Shown piece after piece: positions 22,366 through 32,261 of a stretch of 64,000 nucleotides of DNA (within the stretch, counting starts at the first letter, position 1; the number at the start of each line of letters is the position of its first letter). A program made the translations under genes and the position numbers. The DNA is from Delphinapterus leucas (lineage: Eukaryota > Chordata > Mammalia > Artiodactyla > Monodontidae): NCBI RefSeq assembly GCF_002288925.2, contig NW_022098043.1:8826554-8890553 (forward strand), in the 5' to 3' direction. Below the pieces are notes generated by a model. It worked only from the letters and a program-made list of their open reading frames with translations, was not told the origin of the DNA and did no database searches.

Positions 22366-22825
22366 CTTCATTCATAGGGCACCATATTCCAGCTCTGTTC
22401 TAATTGCTTGTGATATGACTCATGGTCCCTGCCTCAAGGAGCCCAGAGAGCAGTAGGGGCAAATTACAAGTGAAAAGGTGTACCTAGTACAGCATTTCCA
22501 CAGGAACACAAAGAAAGAAGCCCCAAACTCAGCTTTTGAGGGGACAGGCAGAAAATACTGCATGAAGGAGGAGGTGACCATTCTTCTGAGTCTGAAGGGT
22601 TAGCTTTAGATGCATTGTAGAGGTCATCCCAAGCCTAGTGGGCAGCTGGCCGGCCAGCTTAATAAATTAAATATGAATTCTGCCAAATATGCATATTAAA
22701 GCTCCAACAGCTGGCCCACATTTGAGAACCTTTTCTCTAACTCTGAGCAAGACCTCGCAGATACTTCTAGTCCAGCAGAAGGCAGCTGTGAGTTCTCCCA
22801 GGTACCTATTAGAAAAGCAAAAACA
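22366..22825. repeat. Ancient repeat relic and unassigned DNA
   Basis: 'ggctccctgcctcaaggagcccagagagcag' and 'aaaggtgtacctagtacagc' resemble the old 'tattgagcacctac' repeat type, without its start. I see no gene. Confidence 0.4.
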
Positions 22826-23156
22826 GGACTTCCCTGGTGGCGCAGTCGTTAAGAATCCATCTGCCAATGCAAGGGACATGGATTTGAACCTTGGTCTGGA
22901 AAGATCCCACATGCCACGGAGCAACTAAGCCCGTGTGCCACAACTACTGAGCCTGCGCTCTAGAGCCTGCGAGCCACAACGACTGAAGCCCACGCGCCTA
23001 GAGCCCGTGCTCCGCAACAAGAGAAGCCACCGCAATGAGAAGCCCGCGCACCGCAACGAAGAGTAGCCCCCACTCGCCGCAACTAGAGATAGCCCGTGCA
23101 CAGCAACGAAGACCCAATGCAGCCAAAACTAAAAATAAATTAATTAAAAAAAAAAA
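22826..23156 (+). mobile_element. CHR-type SINE, long form
   Basis: Begins ggacttccctggtggcgcagtcgttaag and ends in a poly-A tail. The duplication AAAAGCAAAAACA occurs at 22,813-22,825 and from about 23,157. The head carries several changes (catggatttgaaccttgg). Confidence 0.95.
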
Positions 23157-23244
23157 AAAGCAAAAACAAAAGCCCCGAGAGGATGATGTCTAACCTCAGA
23201 CAAAGCATCCCCTTGGCACTGATGACTTTGGAGTGTGTTTCTGT

Positions 23245-23410
23245 TTGTTTTTTGAATTTTATTTATTTTATACAGCAGGTTCTTATTAATTATCCATTTT
23301 ATACATATTAGTGTATATATGTCAATCCCAATCTCCCAATTCATCCCACCACCGCCCTGCCACTTTCCCCTCTTGGTGTCCATACGTTTGTTCTCTACAT
23401 ATGTGTCTCT
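23245..23410 (-). mobile_element. LINE-1 3' UTR fragment
   Basis: Minus-strand L1 piece: 'ttatacagcaggttcttattaattatcc', 'tcaatcccaatctcccaattcatcccacc' and 'gtccatacgtttgttctctacat'. Confidence 0.9.
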
Positions 23411-24300
23411 ATGGGGTGTGTTTAAAAGAAGTGGAGTGCTAGTGGTCTGATTCCCTCCACCTTCTTGCTACGTGTTCTTTCAGGATGCTGCGGGTGGGAA
23501 AAGTTGATCTTAGTGGTCTAGCTGAGGCTGCCTCCTTTGTAAACCACACAGTGTTCTGTCTACAGAGGAAATCAGCACTTTGGGTGCCTGTACTCAGTCC
23601 TGCTCAGGGTTCTAATGATGAGAGATTTCTGAGACCCAAAAGGAGCCTGTTTTGATCATTTGCATGAGCTTACCCAGAATGCATGCTTGTAGTGACCATC
23701 TGGGTTTTTTTTCTGCTCTTCAGCATCCCTTTCTCCTTCTTTTGTGAATAGTACCCTGATTCCCCTCCCTATTACGTGGGAAACAGTTCCCCTCCCCCAT
23801 TACAGGGTCCCCATCCCTGCGAGCTCCAGGGGTGGGGACATGACTGAGGCCTGCTGGTAACTGAGGCCGTGAGCGTGGATGAGATTGTCTAAGGAGAAGG
23901 TGCAAAGTCAGAGGAGGAGAGAACCCCATCATTTAGGGGTTGCGTAGAAGAGGATGAGTCTGCAAAGAATGGAGAAGGAGCAGTCAGAGAGGTAGGACTG
24001 AGACCAGGAGAGTCATGCAACGTCATGGAAGCCCGTGAACCAGAGCGCTTTAAGGAGGAAGAAGTGACCAATAGTGTGAAGTACTCCTGGGGAGTCAAAG
24101 GAGCTGAGGACTGAAACACGTCCATGCGCTTTTCGACATGGAGGTAGGGGTGACCTGAGGGTCATTTCTGTGGAGGAGGGATGGAACAGAAGGGGAAGTA
24201 GAAGTGGAGAGAGGAAATACTGACAATTCTGTAGCTGAGAAAGACAGGAGATAGGGTGGTGGGCTAGAGGGATCCATGTAGGCTTTTTCCTTCTTTCTCT
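23411..24300. other. No gene; partly old repeat-like
   Basis: The part at 23,880-24,260 is purine rich, with short GGA-rich phrases of the kind found in old repeats such as 61,140-61,560. No coding evidence is seen. Confidence 0.4.
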
Positions 24301-24825
24301 TTCTTCCTTTTTTTTTTTTTTAACATATGAGACACTTATGCATGTTTAAAACCATAGTAATCATCTAGTTGAGAGGGAGTAATTCAACAATCTGGGGAGA
24401 GATGGGATAATTGAGGTGCTTGAAAAAAACAGAATCCCCGAGCGGGAATATTGTTTACTGCATTTCCCACATTTACCTGATGGACCATCCCCCTTTAGGC
24501 AGAGTTTAATTAGTGTTCTGCAGGGAGCACTGTGGCCCAAATTAGGCCAAGGGCCTATCCTCAAACCAAGGCCACACTTTGGCTTCAGTCAATCAGCATC
24601 CTGTCCCCAGGAGCTGGGGGTGGGCTCAACTCCACGCAAACTAAACATCTGAGAATGAGGAAGGGTTAAGTTGTAGAAAAGACCACTAACCCGGCTGAAG
24701 ATGGGGAAGATGGAATTACCAGGCGACGTATCTTCCCTCCCGGTACTCCTCCTAATGCAGATCCTTACATTGAATCCCACTAAAACTTTAGTATATGGAG
24801 GTAGAATGTTCAAGGGATATGGTCA
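24301..24825. other. Repeat-poor DNA
   Basis: A poly-T run sits near 24,308-24,321. The rest has no recognised transposon or exon. Confidence 0.4.
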
Positions 24826-24892
24826 ATAAAATTAAAAAATGAAGAAAAGTAAATCAACTATACTTCAATAAAATTTTAAAAAACAGATATGG
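24826..24892 (+). mobile_element. LINE-1 3' tail fragment
   Basis: 'agtaaatcaactatacttcaataaaatttt' is the end of a cetartiodactyl L1. Confidence 0.8.
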
Positions 24893-25449
24893 TTTAAACC
24901 CCTTGTCTGTAGAATTCAGTGTAGTGAGGGGTCAAAAGTTGGCTAATTCTAGGGTTCTTTCCTATCTCCAGAGACACAGTAAAACATCTAAAACCACTGT
25001 TAGTAATCTGAGAAGATCCCCACCTCAGCGAGCACGCTCTGGCCTGTTAAAATCAGAGGTGATTTAGGAGCTAAACAAGCCCCAGCCCCCTGGAATGACT
25101 GTGCGTTTACTAAGCCAACATTTCCAGCTGTGGAGACTTAATTGAAGGAGGAAAGATAGAAACCACGTTGGGCAAATGTCTGGGTAGCTGATGCGCATCA
25201 CAAAAGGTTCAGCGTATGGTGGAAGGTTGATTTGAGTCTCCGAGGTCCTCAAGATTGCTTCTTCCTTCCTCGGGTGATGGTACTATTTGGTGCGGGACTT
25301 CTTCCCACCCCGCCTCAATTCAGCAAACACTCATGGGCACCTACTATGTGCAAGTTGCCATGCTGTGTGCTGCTATGTACTGTAGTAACATCGTCTTTTG
25401 CTGTTTACAAAGCACTTTCCTACATATGATCTCAATTTAGTGATTCTGA
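24893..25449. other. No gene recognised
   Basis: 'aacactcatgggcacctactatgtgcaagttgc' near 25,325 is an ancient repeat or MIR-like word. Nothing else is identifiable. Confidence 0.4.
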
Positions 25450-25825
25450 GAATTGATTTGAGTCAGAAAGACCAAAGTGAGGATGGGTTCATCCACTTAT
25501 TTTTTTTTAAAGGTTTTTATTTTTATTTTTTTGGCTGAGCCATGAAGCTTGCAGGATCTTAGTTCCCTGACCAGGGATTGAACCCATGCCCTCGGCAGTG
25601 AAAGCACCGAGTCCTAACCAGTGGACCGCCAGGGAATTCCCTGTCCACTTATTATCTGTGTGAACTTAGGCAAGTCATTTATCTAAGCTTCAACTTCCTC
25701 TTCTACAGAATGGTAATATCAGGAATTCCTAGTGCAAAGGACTGTTGGGAAGACTCAGTGAGATAATACAAGAAAAGAGCTTAGCACATAGTAAGCACTC
25801 AATTAAAAGTTGCCATTACTTTGTT
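25450..25825 (+). mobile_element. MIR relic interrupted by a SINE
   Basis: MIR parts lie on both sides of the SINE at 25,503-25,641. The right part reads 'tgtgtgaacttaggcaagtcatttatctaagcttcaacttcc' and ends 'agcttagcacatagtaagcactc'. Confidence 0.78.
25503..25641 (-). mobile_element. CHR-related SINE, short form
   Basis: Minus orientation, ending 'ggaccgccagggaattcc'. The duplication TCCACTTATT lies at 25,492-25,501 and 25,644-25,653. Confidence 0.93.
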
Positions 25826-26097
25826 ATTCATTCTTGGTCCACTTATTCACACAATAATCCTATGATGCAGATGCTATTATCTTATTTCACAGACCTTCAC
25901 TGAACACCTGTTATGTTCCAGGAGTTGAAGACCCACAGTGACTAAAACAGCATTTAGATACAGAAAAGAAGGGACCCCAGAACTGAGTCCTCAGCAAAGG
26001 AAGCGGAGGCATCGAAGGGGACTCAGAGGAACCCTGAGTGCCAAGAGAGGTGTAACAAGGAGGAGAGCGGCCAACTGCAATAATGTCAAGAGGTCAG

Positions 26098-26275
26098 GGA
26101 CTTACCTGGTGGTCAAGTGGCTAAGACTCCGTGCTCCCAGTGCAGGGGGCCCGGGTTCAATACCTGGTCGTCTAAGATCCTGCATGCACAACTAAAGATC
26201 CCGCATGCGGCAATGAAGATCCCACGTGCCACAACTAAGACCTGGCACAGCCAAATAAATATTAAAAAAATAATA
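26098..26275 (+). mobile_element. CHR-related SINE
   Basis: Reads gggacttacctggtggtcaagtggctaagac, with a small deletion after ggtcg. Flanking duplications AATGTCAAGAGGTCAG (26,082-26,097) and ATACCAAGAGGTCAG (26,276-26,290). Confidence 0.94.
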
Positions 26276-26544
26276 ATACCAAGAGGTCAGCAGTAAGACA
26301 AGGCCCCAAAGTGACCACTGGCTTCTGCAACATGGAGTTTCCAAATCAACAGGTGGAGGCAGAAACTCGAGCCAGACTGATTTAAGGAGAAACTGGAGTT
26401 GATGTGGAAACAGCCAACTGCAGAGAACTCACGAGGTTTTGATGCTAAGGGGAGCAAATAAATGGGGAAGGTGGCTGGAGGGAGATGTGGGATCAAAGAG
26501 CTTTTTGTTGTTAAAAACATTTTTTTAGAATATTGGGGCTTTTT
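26276..26544. other. No feature beyond SINE duplications
   Basis: Contains 'gccagactgatttaaggagaaactggagttg' and similar phrases, with no recognised family or gene. Confidence 0.4.
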
Positions 26545-26751
26545 TTCTTTTTTTTTTTTGTGGTACGCGGGCCTCTCACTGTTGTGGCCTCTCCCGTTGC
26601 GGAGCACAGGCTCCGGACGCACAGGCTCAGCGGCCATGGCTCACGGGCCCAGCGGCTCCGCGGCATGTGGGATCTTCCCGGACCGGGGCACGAACCCGTG
26701 TCCCCTGCATCGGCAGGCGGACTCTCAACCACTGTGCCACCAGGGAAGCCC
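26545..26751 (-). mobile_element. Young CHR-2-type SINE
   Basis: Minus-orientation copy with a poly-T tail, very close in sequence to those at 4,023 and 47,305. Flanks ttggggctttttt and ctggggcattttt form an imperfect duplication. Confidence 0.95.
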
Positions 26752-26834
26752 CTGGGGCATTTTTTAAAGCAGGTGGGAATGATCCAGGATAGGGGGAGAA
26801 ATGAGTGACTAAGGAAGGGAATGCAGAGTAAGGA

Positions 26835-27125
26835 ACTAGAAGTATATTCAATAGCCTGTGATGAACCATAATGGAAAAGAATGTATACGTATGTACAATG
26901 AAGTCACTTTGCTGTACAGCAGAAATTAACACAACATTGAAAACCACCTATATGTAAATAAAATAAAATTTTAAAAAAGCACAGGGAACTGTATTCAGTA
27001 TCTTATAATAACCTGTAATGGAAAAGAATTGAAAAAAGGCACATATATACGTATAAGTGAATCACTTTGCTGTACATCTGAAACTAACACAATATTGTAA
27101 ACCAACGATACTTCAATTCAAAAAA
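26835..27125 (+). mobile_element. Two adjacent LINE-1 3' tail fragments
   Basis: Two copies of 'aatggaaaagaat...tcactttgctgtac' lie in a row, each with its own A-rich end (about 26,950-26,978 and 27,100-27,125). This suggests either two insertions or a local duplication. Confidence 0.85.
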
Positions 27126-27821
27126 GCAAGCAGGGAAGGCAGAAAACCTGGGCAAGATGCAGCTATTAGGCAGAGGAGAGGGCTCCTGTCTGACTCTATC
27201 ATGTCTGTGAAGCATGAGGCAAGCTCACCTGCTTAGAGTGAAGGATGAGAAGGGGACAAAGGAAGAAGATTGAAAAATCATCCTTGTAGAGTGTGGGGGA
27301 TTGAATACAGCAGGAAAATACAGTAGGAAGGCTAGGCAGGACTGAGGATGCAGTTGAAATTCATGGACATCAACTTAAAGTGACATCTGCCAGTTTTAAT
27401 TTTCCAGCAATATTCAGATATTCCGATACAGGTAAAGAGTAGGGGAAGAGCTGGGTTTAACTAGAGCTGGGCAAGCTAGAAGAAAAGAGAGGGGCAAAGG
27501 GGTTATGGGGTTTTGCAAGGAAGTGAGTATATTGATTATGACTGAGTGGGTGAGGAGGGAAGTGAGTACCAGTGGGAAAATAAATGCAAAAATCTGGCAG
27601 AGTCAAAAGGTTTGCAGGTCTGGATGAGGTTGAAGAAATGCTTGTGTGTGATACTGCAGTAAAGGTGTTAAAGTCAGATTTGAGATTTTGTGATTGTGTT
27701 TTCTGAGATAGTGCAATTCCTGGTGAGAATAAGTCCGCTTTAAGACCATGGGAGTGGGTATTTGGGGGCGGGGGAACTCAATGGTGGGGAAGAAATCGGT
27801 GAGAAGTCAATAAGATTTCTC
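27126..27821. other. No gene; old repeat-like purine-rich DNA
   Basis: Long purine-rich phrases without coding structure. Nothing could be named. Confidence 0.4.
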
Positions 27822-28082
27822 GTGAAAGGGAACCCTCCTACACTGTTGGTGGTAATGTAAATTGGTGCAGCCATTATGGAAAAAAGTATGGAGGTTCCTT
27901 CAAAAACTAAAACTAGAATTACCATATGATCCAGCCATCCCACTCCTGGGCATATATCCAAAGAAAACTGTGATTTGAAAAGATACATGCACCCCAATGT
28001 TCATAGCAGCACTATTCACAAAAGCCAAGACATGGAAGCAACATAAATGTCCATCGACAGATGAATGGATAAAGAAGATCTG

Positions 28083-28083
<1 letters not shown>

Positions 28084-28121
<38 letters not shown>
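28084..28121. repeat. (CA)n microsatellite
   Basis: About 18 uninterrupted AC units replacing the usual 'tatatacacaatgga' part of the L1. A likely length polymorphism. Confidence 0.97.
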
Positions 28122-28123
<2 letters not shown>

Positions 28124-28150
28124 TATTATTCAGCCATCAAAAAGAACAAG

Positions 28151-28262
28151 GGACTTCCCAGGCAGTCCAGTGGTTAAGACTCTGCACTTCCACTGCAGGG
28201 GGCTCGGGTTCGATCCCTGGTCGGGGAACTAAGATCTCACATGCTGTGTGGCGCGGCCAAAA
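28151..28262 (+). mobile_element. CHR-related SINE nested in L1
   Basis: Reads gggacttcccaggcagtccagtggttaagac and ends at gcggccaaaacaag. The L1 text resumes with 'aaaaataatgtcatttgcagc'. Confidence 0.95.
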
Positions 28263-28712
28263 CAAGAGAACAAAAATAATGTCATTTGCAGCAGCAATAT
28301 GGATGGACCTAGAGATTATCCTACGAAGTGAAGTAAGTCAGACAGAGGAAGACAAATGCCATGTGATGTCACTTGTATGTGGAATCTAAAATATGATACA
28401 AATGAACTTATTTACAATAGAAATAGACTCACAGAGAAAACAAACTCATGGTTACCAAAAGGGAAAGGGGTGCAGAGATAAACTAGGAGTTTGGGGTTAG
28501 CAGATACAAACTACTATATATAAAATAAACAACAAGCTCCTACTGTATAGCACAGGGAACTACATTCAATATCTTGTAATAAACTCTAATGAAAAAGAAT
28601 ACCTATGTGTATAACTAAATCACTTTGATGTGTATAACTAAATCACTTTGCTGTACTCCAGAAACTAACACAACATTGTAAATCAACTATACTTCAATTA
28701 AAAATAAAGAAA

Positions 28713-29394
28713 AAAATAAGATATCTCATGGATTATGCTTGCGGATGCTCAAGTCATAAAGTAAGGTGCGGGAGGTGAGGTGGAGGTCAGTTCATGAGAA
28801 AAAGGAGGGGTGGCAGGTTGAAAAATATGATAGTATGAACTTCAAGGAGATTAGGTTTTGGAAAGAGGAAAGAAGAAACAGTACTAAAAGTATTAATGGC
28901 GTTTGCCTCCTACCCACAGGCTCTCAAAGGCAGCTGTGTTTAATGCCACGTGCCCCCATGTTCACAGCAGCAGTTGACTGGTCAAGGGGTGGGATCTGAC
29001 CTGTGGGCAGCCAATCTGTGGGCTGGCCCGTGACCTGTCCAATGAGATGTCATCATTAAAGATGAGATAACTGGATTCTGTCTTGGGATTTGAACTATGA
29101 AACACAAAAGAATCTGCCAGTTAATAGAATGAGCTGATGCAGAGAATAAAGGAGGGACAAAGGTCACCAGGATGAATCCCATGCAGGCTGAAATGTTGAG
29201 GGAATAGGGCTATAAGCAAGCTGAGGATGCCAGACAGTCAAGAATGCAGCAGATGCATCAAAAGCAGCAGAAATGCGGATGTGTGAGAGAGATGGAGTAA
29301 CCTGTCTCTGAGTTCTGGGTTGGCTCCTGAGCCCGCTTATTATGTGGGAACTTAATTTTTAAAGGTTTTTGAGGAGGGGAGCGACATAATCAGG
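28713..29394. other. No gene recognised
   Basis: 'gtgggcagccaatctgtgggctggcccgtgacc' resembles an old LTR-type relic, similar in style to 13,370-13,450. Nothing else is supported. Confidence 0.4.
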
Positions 29395-29600
29395 CCTGGG
29401 GTTATGAGTGTGGGCTCTGGTCCCAGACTGCCTGGCTTTGAAAAAATTAGCTGTGTGATCTCAGGCAGGTTACTTAACCTCTCTGTGCCTCAGTTTCCTC
29501 ATCTGTAAAATAGAAATAACAGCACTGCCCTCATAGGGGTGTAAGGAGGATTAAATGAGAAAATACAGGTAATGCATTTTGAATAGCAAGGCTTCCTTTC
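29395..29600 (+). mobile_element. MIR relic, well preserved
   Basis: 'gtgtgggctctggtcccagactgcctgg' to 'cttaacctctctgtgcctcagtttcctcatctgtaaaataga' and 'gtaaggaggattaaatgagaaaatac' is a near-consensus forward MIR. Confidence 0.92.
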
Positions 29601-30279
29601 AATCTTATTTTCTTCAATTAAACAGTTCAAATGTCACTTCTTTCACAAAACTTTCCTTCCTGCTTTTATCTCTTAGCTTCCAGGAGGGACACCACCTTCT
29701 CGTGGTCTTCTTCCCTCCTCCTAGGTCACTACTCCTTCTCAGGCTCCTTGCTGGTTCCTCTTTCTCTTCTTGACCTCTTCTCTCTACGTTGATCTCCCAA
29801 GTGAGCTCACCTAGGTGTCTCGTGCTTTTAAGTACCTCAAAATATCATTTATTAGCTGACAGTTCTCATAAATTATCACCAACTCCAAACTTTCATATCT
29901 GATTACTTGACATCTCTATTTAAAAATCTCCAAAAGACATCTCAAACATAACTTGCCCCAAACTGACTGTTACCAGCTCCTGCCCCTACAATCTTCCACA
30001 GATCGATAAATGGCAAATCCTTCCAGTGCTGATGGCGCTAAAATTCTTAGCATCATCCGACTCCTTTCTTCTTCTCATGCCCACTAAGCATCTACGTCTC
30101 TCTGCTGTGTGACCTTGGTTTTACCTCCCTGGGCCTCTGAGGATTAAACGAGTTATTATTTGTAAAGTGCATAACAACATCCATCACATAGAAAGCCTCA
30201 TATAAGTGCTTTTGAAATGAATAAAAAATGCCTTCAATACAGAAAGAGCTTCCTAACGGCCCTAGTCCCCCTACAGTCC
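29601..30279. other. Decayed LINE-2-like and MIR-like DNA
   Basis: 'aaacttaactcccaa'-like L2 words are weak here. A MIR-like piece ('gtgtgaccttggttttacctccctgggcctctgagg') is at about 30,100. No gene is seen. Confidence 0.45.
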
Positions 30280-30705
30280 ATTCAGAACACAGCAATCTCC
30301 TGATCCTTTGAAAGGCCAGGCCAGATCCTGTCACTGCTCTGCACCTCTTTGACCTCAGCTCCTGGGGCTCTCCCCTTGCTCAGTCTGGGCCAGCCACCTC
30401 TGTGCCTCCTTGTGCCACCAACACACCAGGAACTGTCCCCATTGGATCTTCGCCCCTGTTGTTCCTTGTGCCTCCCTCTGATCAAATGTTAGTTCTCTGC
30501 TGGCCCCACTTTGCTAATCTGCCTGCCCGTTCCCTCACTCTGATTTTTCCTCCCCATCTCTATTTTTACTTAGTAGCTGGTTGTCTCCCCTCCCCGGGTT
30601 CAAACTCTGCAACAACACGGATGGTCCTGTTCATTGCTCTATCCCTAGAGCCTAGAACAGTGCTTGGTACACAGTAGATGCTCAATAAATACTTACCAAG
30701 TGAAA
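30280..30705 (+). mobile_element. LINE-2 3' fragment
   Basis: Ends 'attgctctatccctagagcctagaacagtgcttggtacacagtagatgctcaataaatactt', the L2 3' end. Upstream blocks 'gatcctgtcactgctctgcacc' fit the L2 body. Confidence 0.85.
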
Positions 30706-31404
30706 ATTCCAAAGTGCCACGCCCTTTTCTGAATTCCCGTAATACAGGTCTGAATCATTCTTGTGGTACTTACCTGTATCGTTTTTTATGCCGGTGGCAG
30801 CTTTTACCTGACTATGAGCTACCTGAAGACGGGGGCCTAGGACATGGCCTGGCTCGTGGTGCTCATTCCTGTCCTTTGTGCAATACTTTATACAGTTTAC
30901 AATCCCCTCACGGGTGACCTGATTTGAATCTCACAAAAGAGAGAGAGAGAGCAAACTAGGGAAGGCAGTTATTATTAGCAGGGCTAGCATCCCAGGCCTC
31001 CTGCCTTCTAGACCAAGCTTAACAAATATTTGTTGAATGAAGAGAAAAAAAATTTTCTGAGTCACTCTGTGGAATGAGGCAGCCCCACTCGGCAAATGGG
31101 AGGGTTCTCTGTAGCACCTGTAAAAATACTCTTAATATCTAACATTTATTGCGCCAGGTTTTCTCATTTCTACCTGTGTGGTCCTCACAGCATTCCCGTA
31201 GCGGGTAGCTGTGAGAGCATCTTTATGTCCTGTCCTGTTCACCTCTGTTATCTTTGGTGCCTCAAACAAGGCCTGGTATGTGGTAGGTGCTCAGTGAGTG
31301 ATGTGGGCCGAGCCTCCTTTTTTGGAGATCGGGCCCAGGTGCAACGACTTGCTCCAGATCCCACACGAAGCAAGTGGCAGCGCTGGGATTCCATCTCAGG
31401 TTCG
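30706..31404. other. MIR/L2-like relics bordering the CpG island
   Basis: 'acatttattgcgccaggttttctc...ggtcctcacagcattcccgtagcgggtagc' (31,140-31,210) and 'gtgcctcaaacaaggcctggtatgtggtaggtgctcagtgagtg' (31,257-31,301) are MIR- and L2-like. A GA-rich run is at about 30,939-30,951. Confidence 0.5.
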
Positions 31405-31799
31405 CTCACTACTCTATCTCGCCAGGATGGGCCTGCCCCGCGGGCCGCACCAGTTCCGGGTGCGCCGCAGGAGCGAGCGCGTGCACCGGGTGGGGCGGGG
31501 AGGGACTGACCCCTCCCAGCCCCAGCGCCTTCCGCATCCCCGCCCGGAGGCCGACGGGCACCGTCCCTGTGCCGCCCCGCGCTGCTGCACCCACAGGGCC
31601 GGGCGTTGGGTCTAGCTGCGGGTAGAAGGTACTCCCCCGGCCCGGACTCCTGCCTCCACCACTCAACCCAACCCCGCGCCGCGAGCCCTGTGGCGACCCA
31701 CCCATCCCGCGGCCGCCGCGCCCCGTCCCGCTCCGCCCGCAGTCCCCGCCCCTCACTTCCCCGTTCGGCGCTCCTCCCCCCGTGCCGCGCTCCATACTT

Positions 31800-31900
31800 G
31801 GCGATCGCTGCGGCCCTGCGTGCTCATTGGCCGAGAGCCGGCTGCGTGGGGGGCGGGCCCGGGCCGGGCCGGGGCGGGGAAGGAAGGTGGCGGCGGCCCC
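31800..31900 (+). promoter_or_regulatory. CAPZB: CAPZB core promoter: inverted CCAAT box, GC boxes, YY1-like element, no TATA
   Basis: An inverted CCAAT box (ATTGG) lies at 31,826-31,830. Sp1-type GC boxes follow at about 31,848-31,858 and 31,871-31,880. An AAGGTGGCGGC element at 31,884-31,894 resembles the YY1 AAGATGGCGGC motif found at many housekeeping start sites. There is no TATA box. This order usually places transcription start near or just after the YY1-like element, so about 31,880-31,900, but the exact start cannot be read from sequence. The expected output is broad expression of the ordinary CAPZB isoforms. Confidence 0.75.
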
Positions 31901-31928
31901 GCGCGGGAGGAGGGAGGTGCTGACCCGG

Positions 31929-32032
31929 ATGTTCACTCCTGGGCACCCGGGGAAGTGGAAGCGCCGGGCCCTGCTGCGGGGGGGAGAGCCACAGACGCCG
32001 GGACCGGGACCGCCGCCGCCGCCGCCACAATG
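31929..32032 (+). other. Upstream ORF in CAPZB 5' UTR, ending at the main start
   Basis: An ATG at 31,929 opens a frame that is out of register with the CAPZB ATG (offset 101 nt). It reads 34 codons to CAA at 32,028-32,030, and the last two exon bases TG start its next codon. CAPZB residue 2 is Ser, and I recall its codon as AGT. In that case exon 2 supplies an A and the uORF stops at TGA, giving an AUGA overlap with the CAPZB AUG. The uORF start context is weak (C at -3, T at +4). It matters only if transcription starts upstream of 31,929. Confidence 0.5.
32030..32032 (+). CDS. CAPZB: CAPZB coding start (initiator codon only), F-actin-capping protein subunit beta
   Basis: Only Met1 of the ordinary CAPZB protein (about 272-277 residues in mammals) is encoded here; the rest begins in exon 2, beyond the window. 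CAPZB pairs with a CAPZA alpha subunit to form capping protein, which binds actin barbed ends and blocks subunit addition and loss. It acts at the sarcomere Z-line, in lamellipodia, and in the dynactin and WASH complexes. The ATG has A at -3 (CCACAATG), a good context. Residue 2 onward should start with Ser-Asp-Gln. The beta1 and beta2 forms differ at the C-terminus, far from here. If the donor were not used, the frame would run on as a low-complexity Pro/Gly-rich peptide, which I reject. Confidence 0.75.
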
Positions 32033-32261
32033 GTAAAGGCCCGACGTCCCCCTCCCCCAGGTCCGGGGGCCCCGCCGGAGCTCGCGTCCGCCTTCCCCCA
32101 CCCACCCCGGGCCCGCGAAGGGTGGGTTCCCCCGGGTGGGGGAGGGGCGGGGCCCCGGAGGCCAGGTAGACACCATCCCTGCTCGCTCAGGAGGGGGCGG
32201 CCGGCCTGGGCGGCTTGGGTGGGCAGCGACCCTGCCTCCCGTTCCCAACCCCCGCCCTTGG

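Larger units (their letters stand above)
27822..28712 (+). mobile_element. LINE-1 3' end carrying a nested SINE and a (CA)n run
   Basis: ORF2 C-terminal sequence with frame breaks ('ttggtgcagccattatggaaaaaagtatggaggttcc') continues after the SINE at 28,151-28,262 into the 3' UTR ('atggatggacctagagattatc', 'actacattcaatatcttgtaataaac') and ends near 28,712. A 23-bp tandem duplication (gtgtataactaaatcacttt) lies near 28,608-28,651. Confidence 0.93.
1..31404. other. Intergenic-looking DNA upstream of CAPZB
   Basis: This block has no open frame that looks like a conserved protein, no CpG island and no convincing exon series. The longest frames come from SINE and L1 copies. In human the gene upstream of CAPZB is MICOS10, a good distance away, so an empty flank is expected. 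The human CAPZB locus has been linked to thyrotropin level, so regulatory elements in the flank are plausible but not shown here. Confidence 0.7.
31890..32032 (+). other. CAPZB: CAPZB first exon (5' UTR plus initiator ATG)
   Basis: Putative exon 1 runs from an inferred start near 31,890 to a splice donor, ATG|gtaaag, at 32,032/32,033. A (CCG)n run precedes the ATG. The leader is GC rich and contains an upstream ATG at 31,929. The donor has the invariant GT and purines after it, though position +5 is A, so it is moderate in strength. The 5' boundary is inference. The gene name rests mainly on the downstream beta3-like exon, on the phase-0 cut after the initiator Met, and on the large first intron. 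Confidence 0.75.

Noticed and set aside
32030..32032. Calmodulin, cofilin or destrin as the gene with an ATG-only first exon
   Set aside because: These genes also split after the ATG, but calmodulin and cofilin genes have short first introns and no exon 2 appears in 32 kb. The beta3-like exon points to CAPZB.
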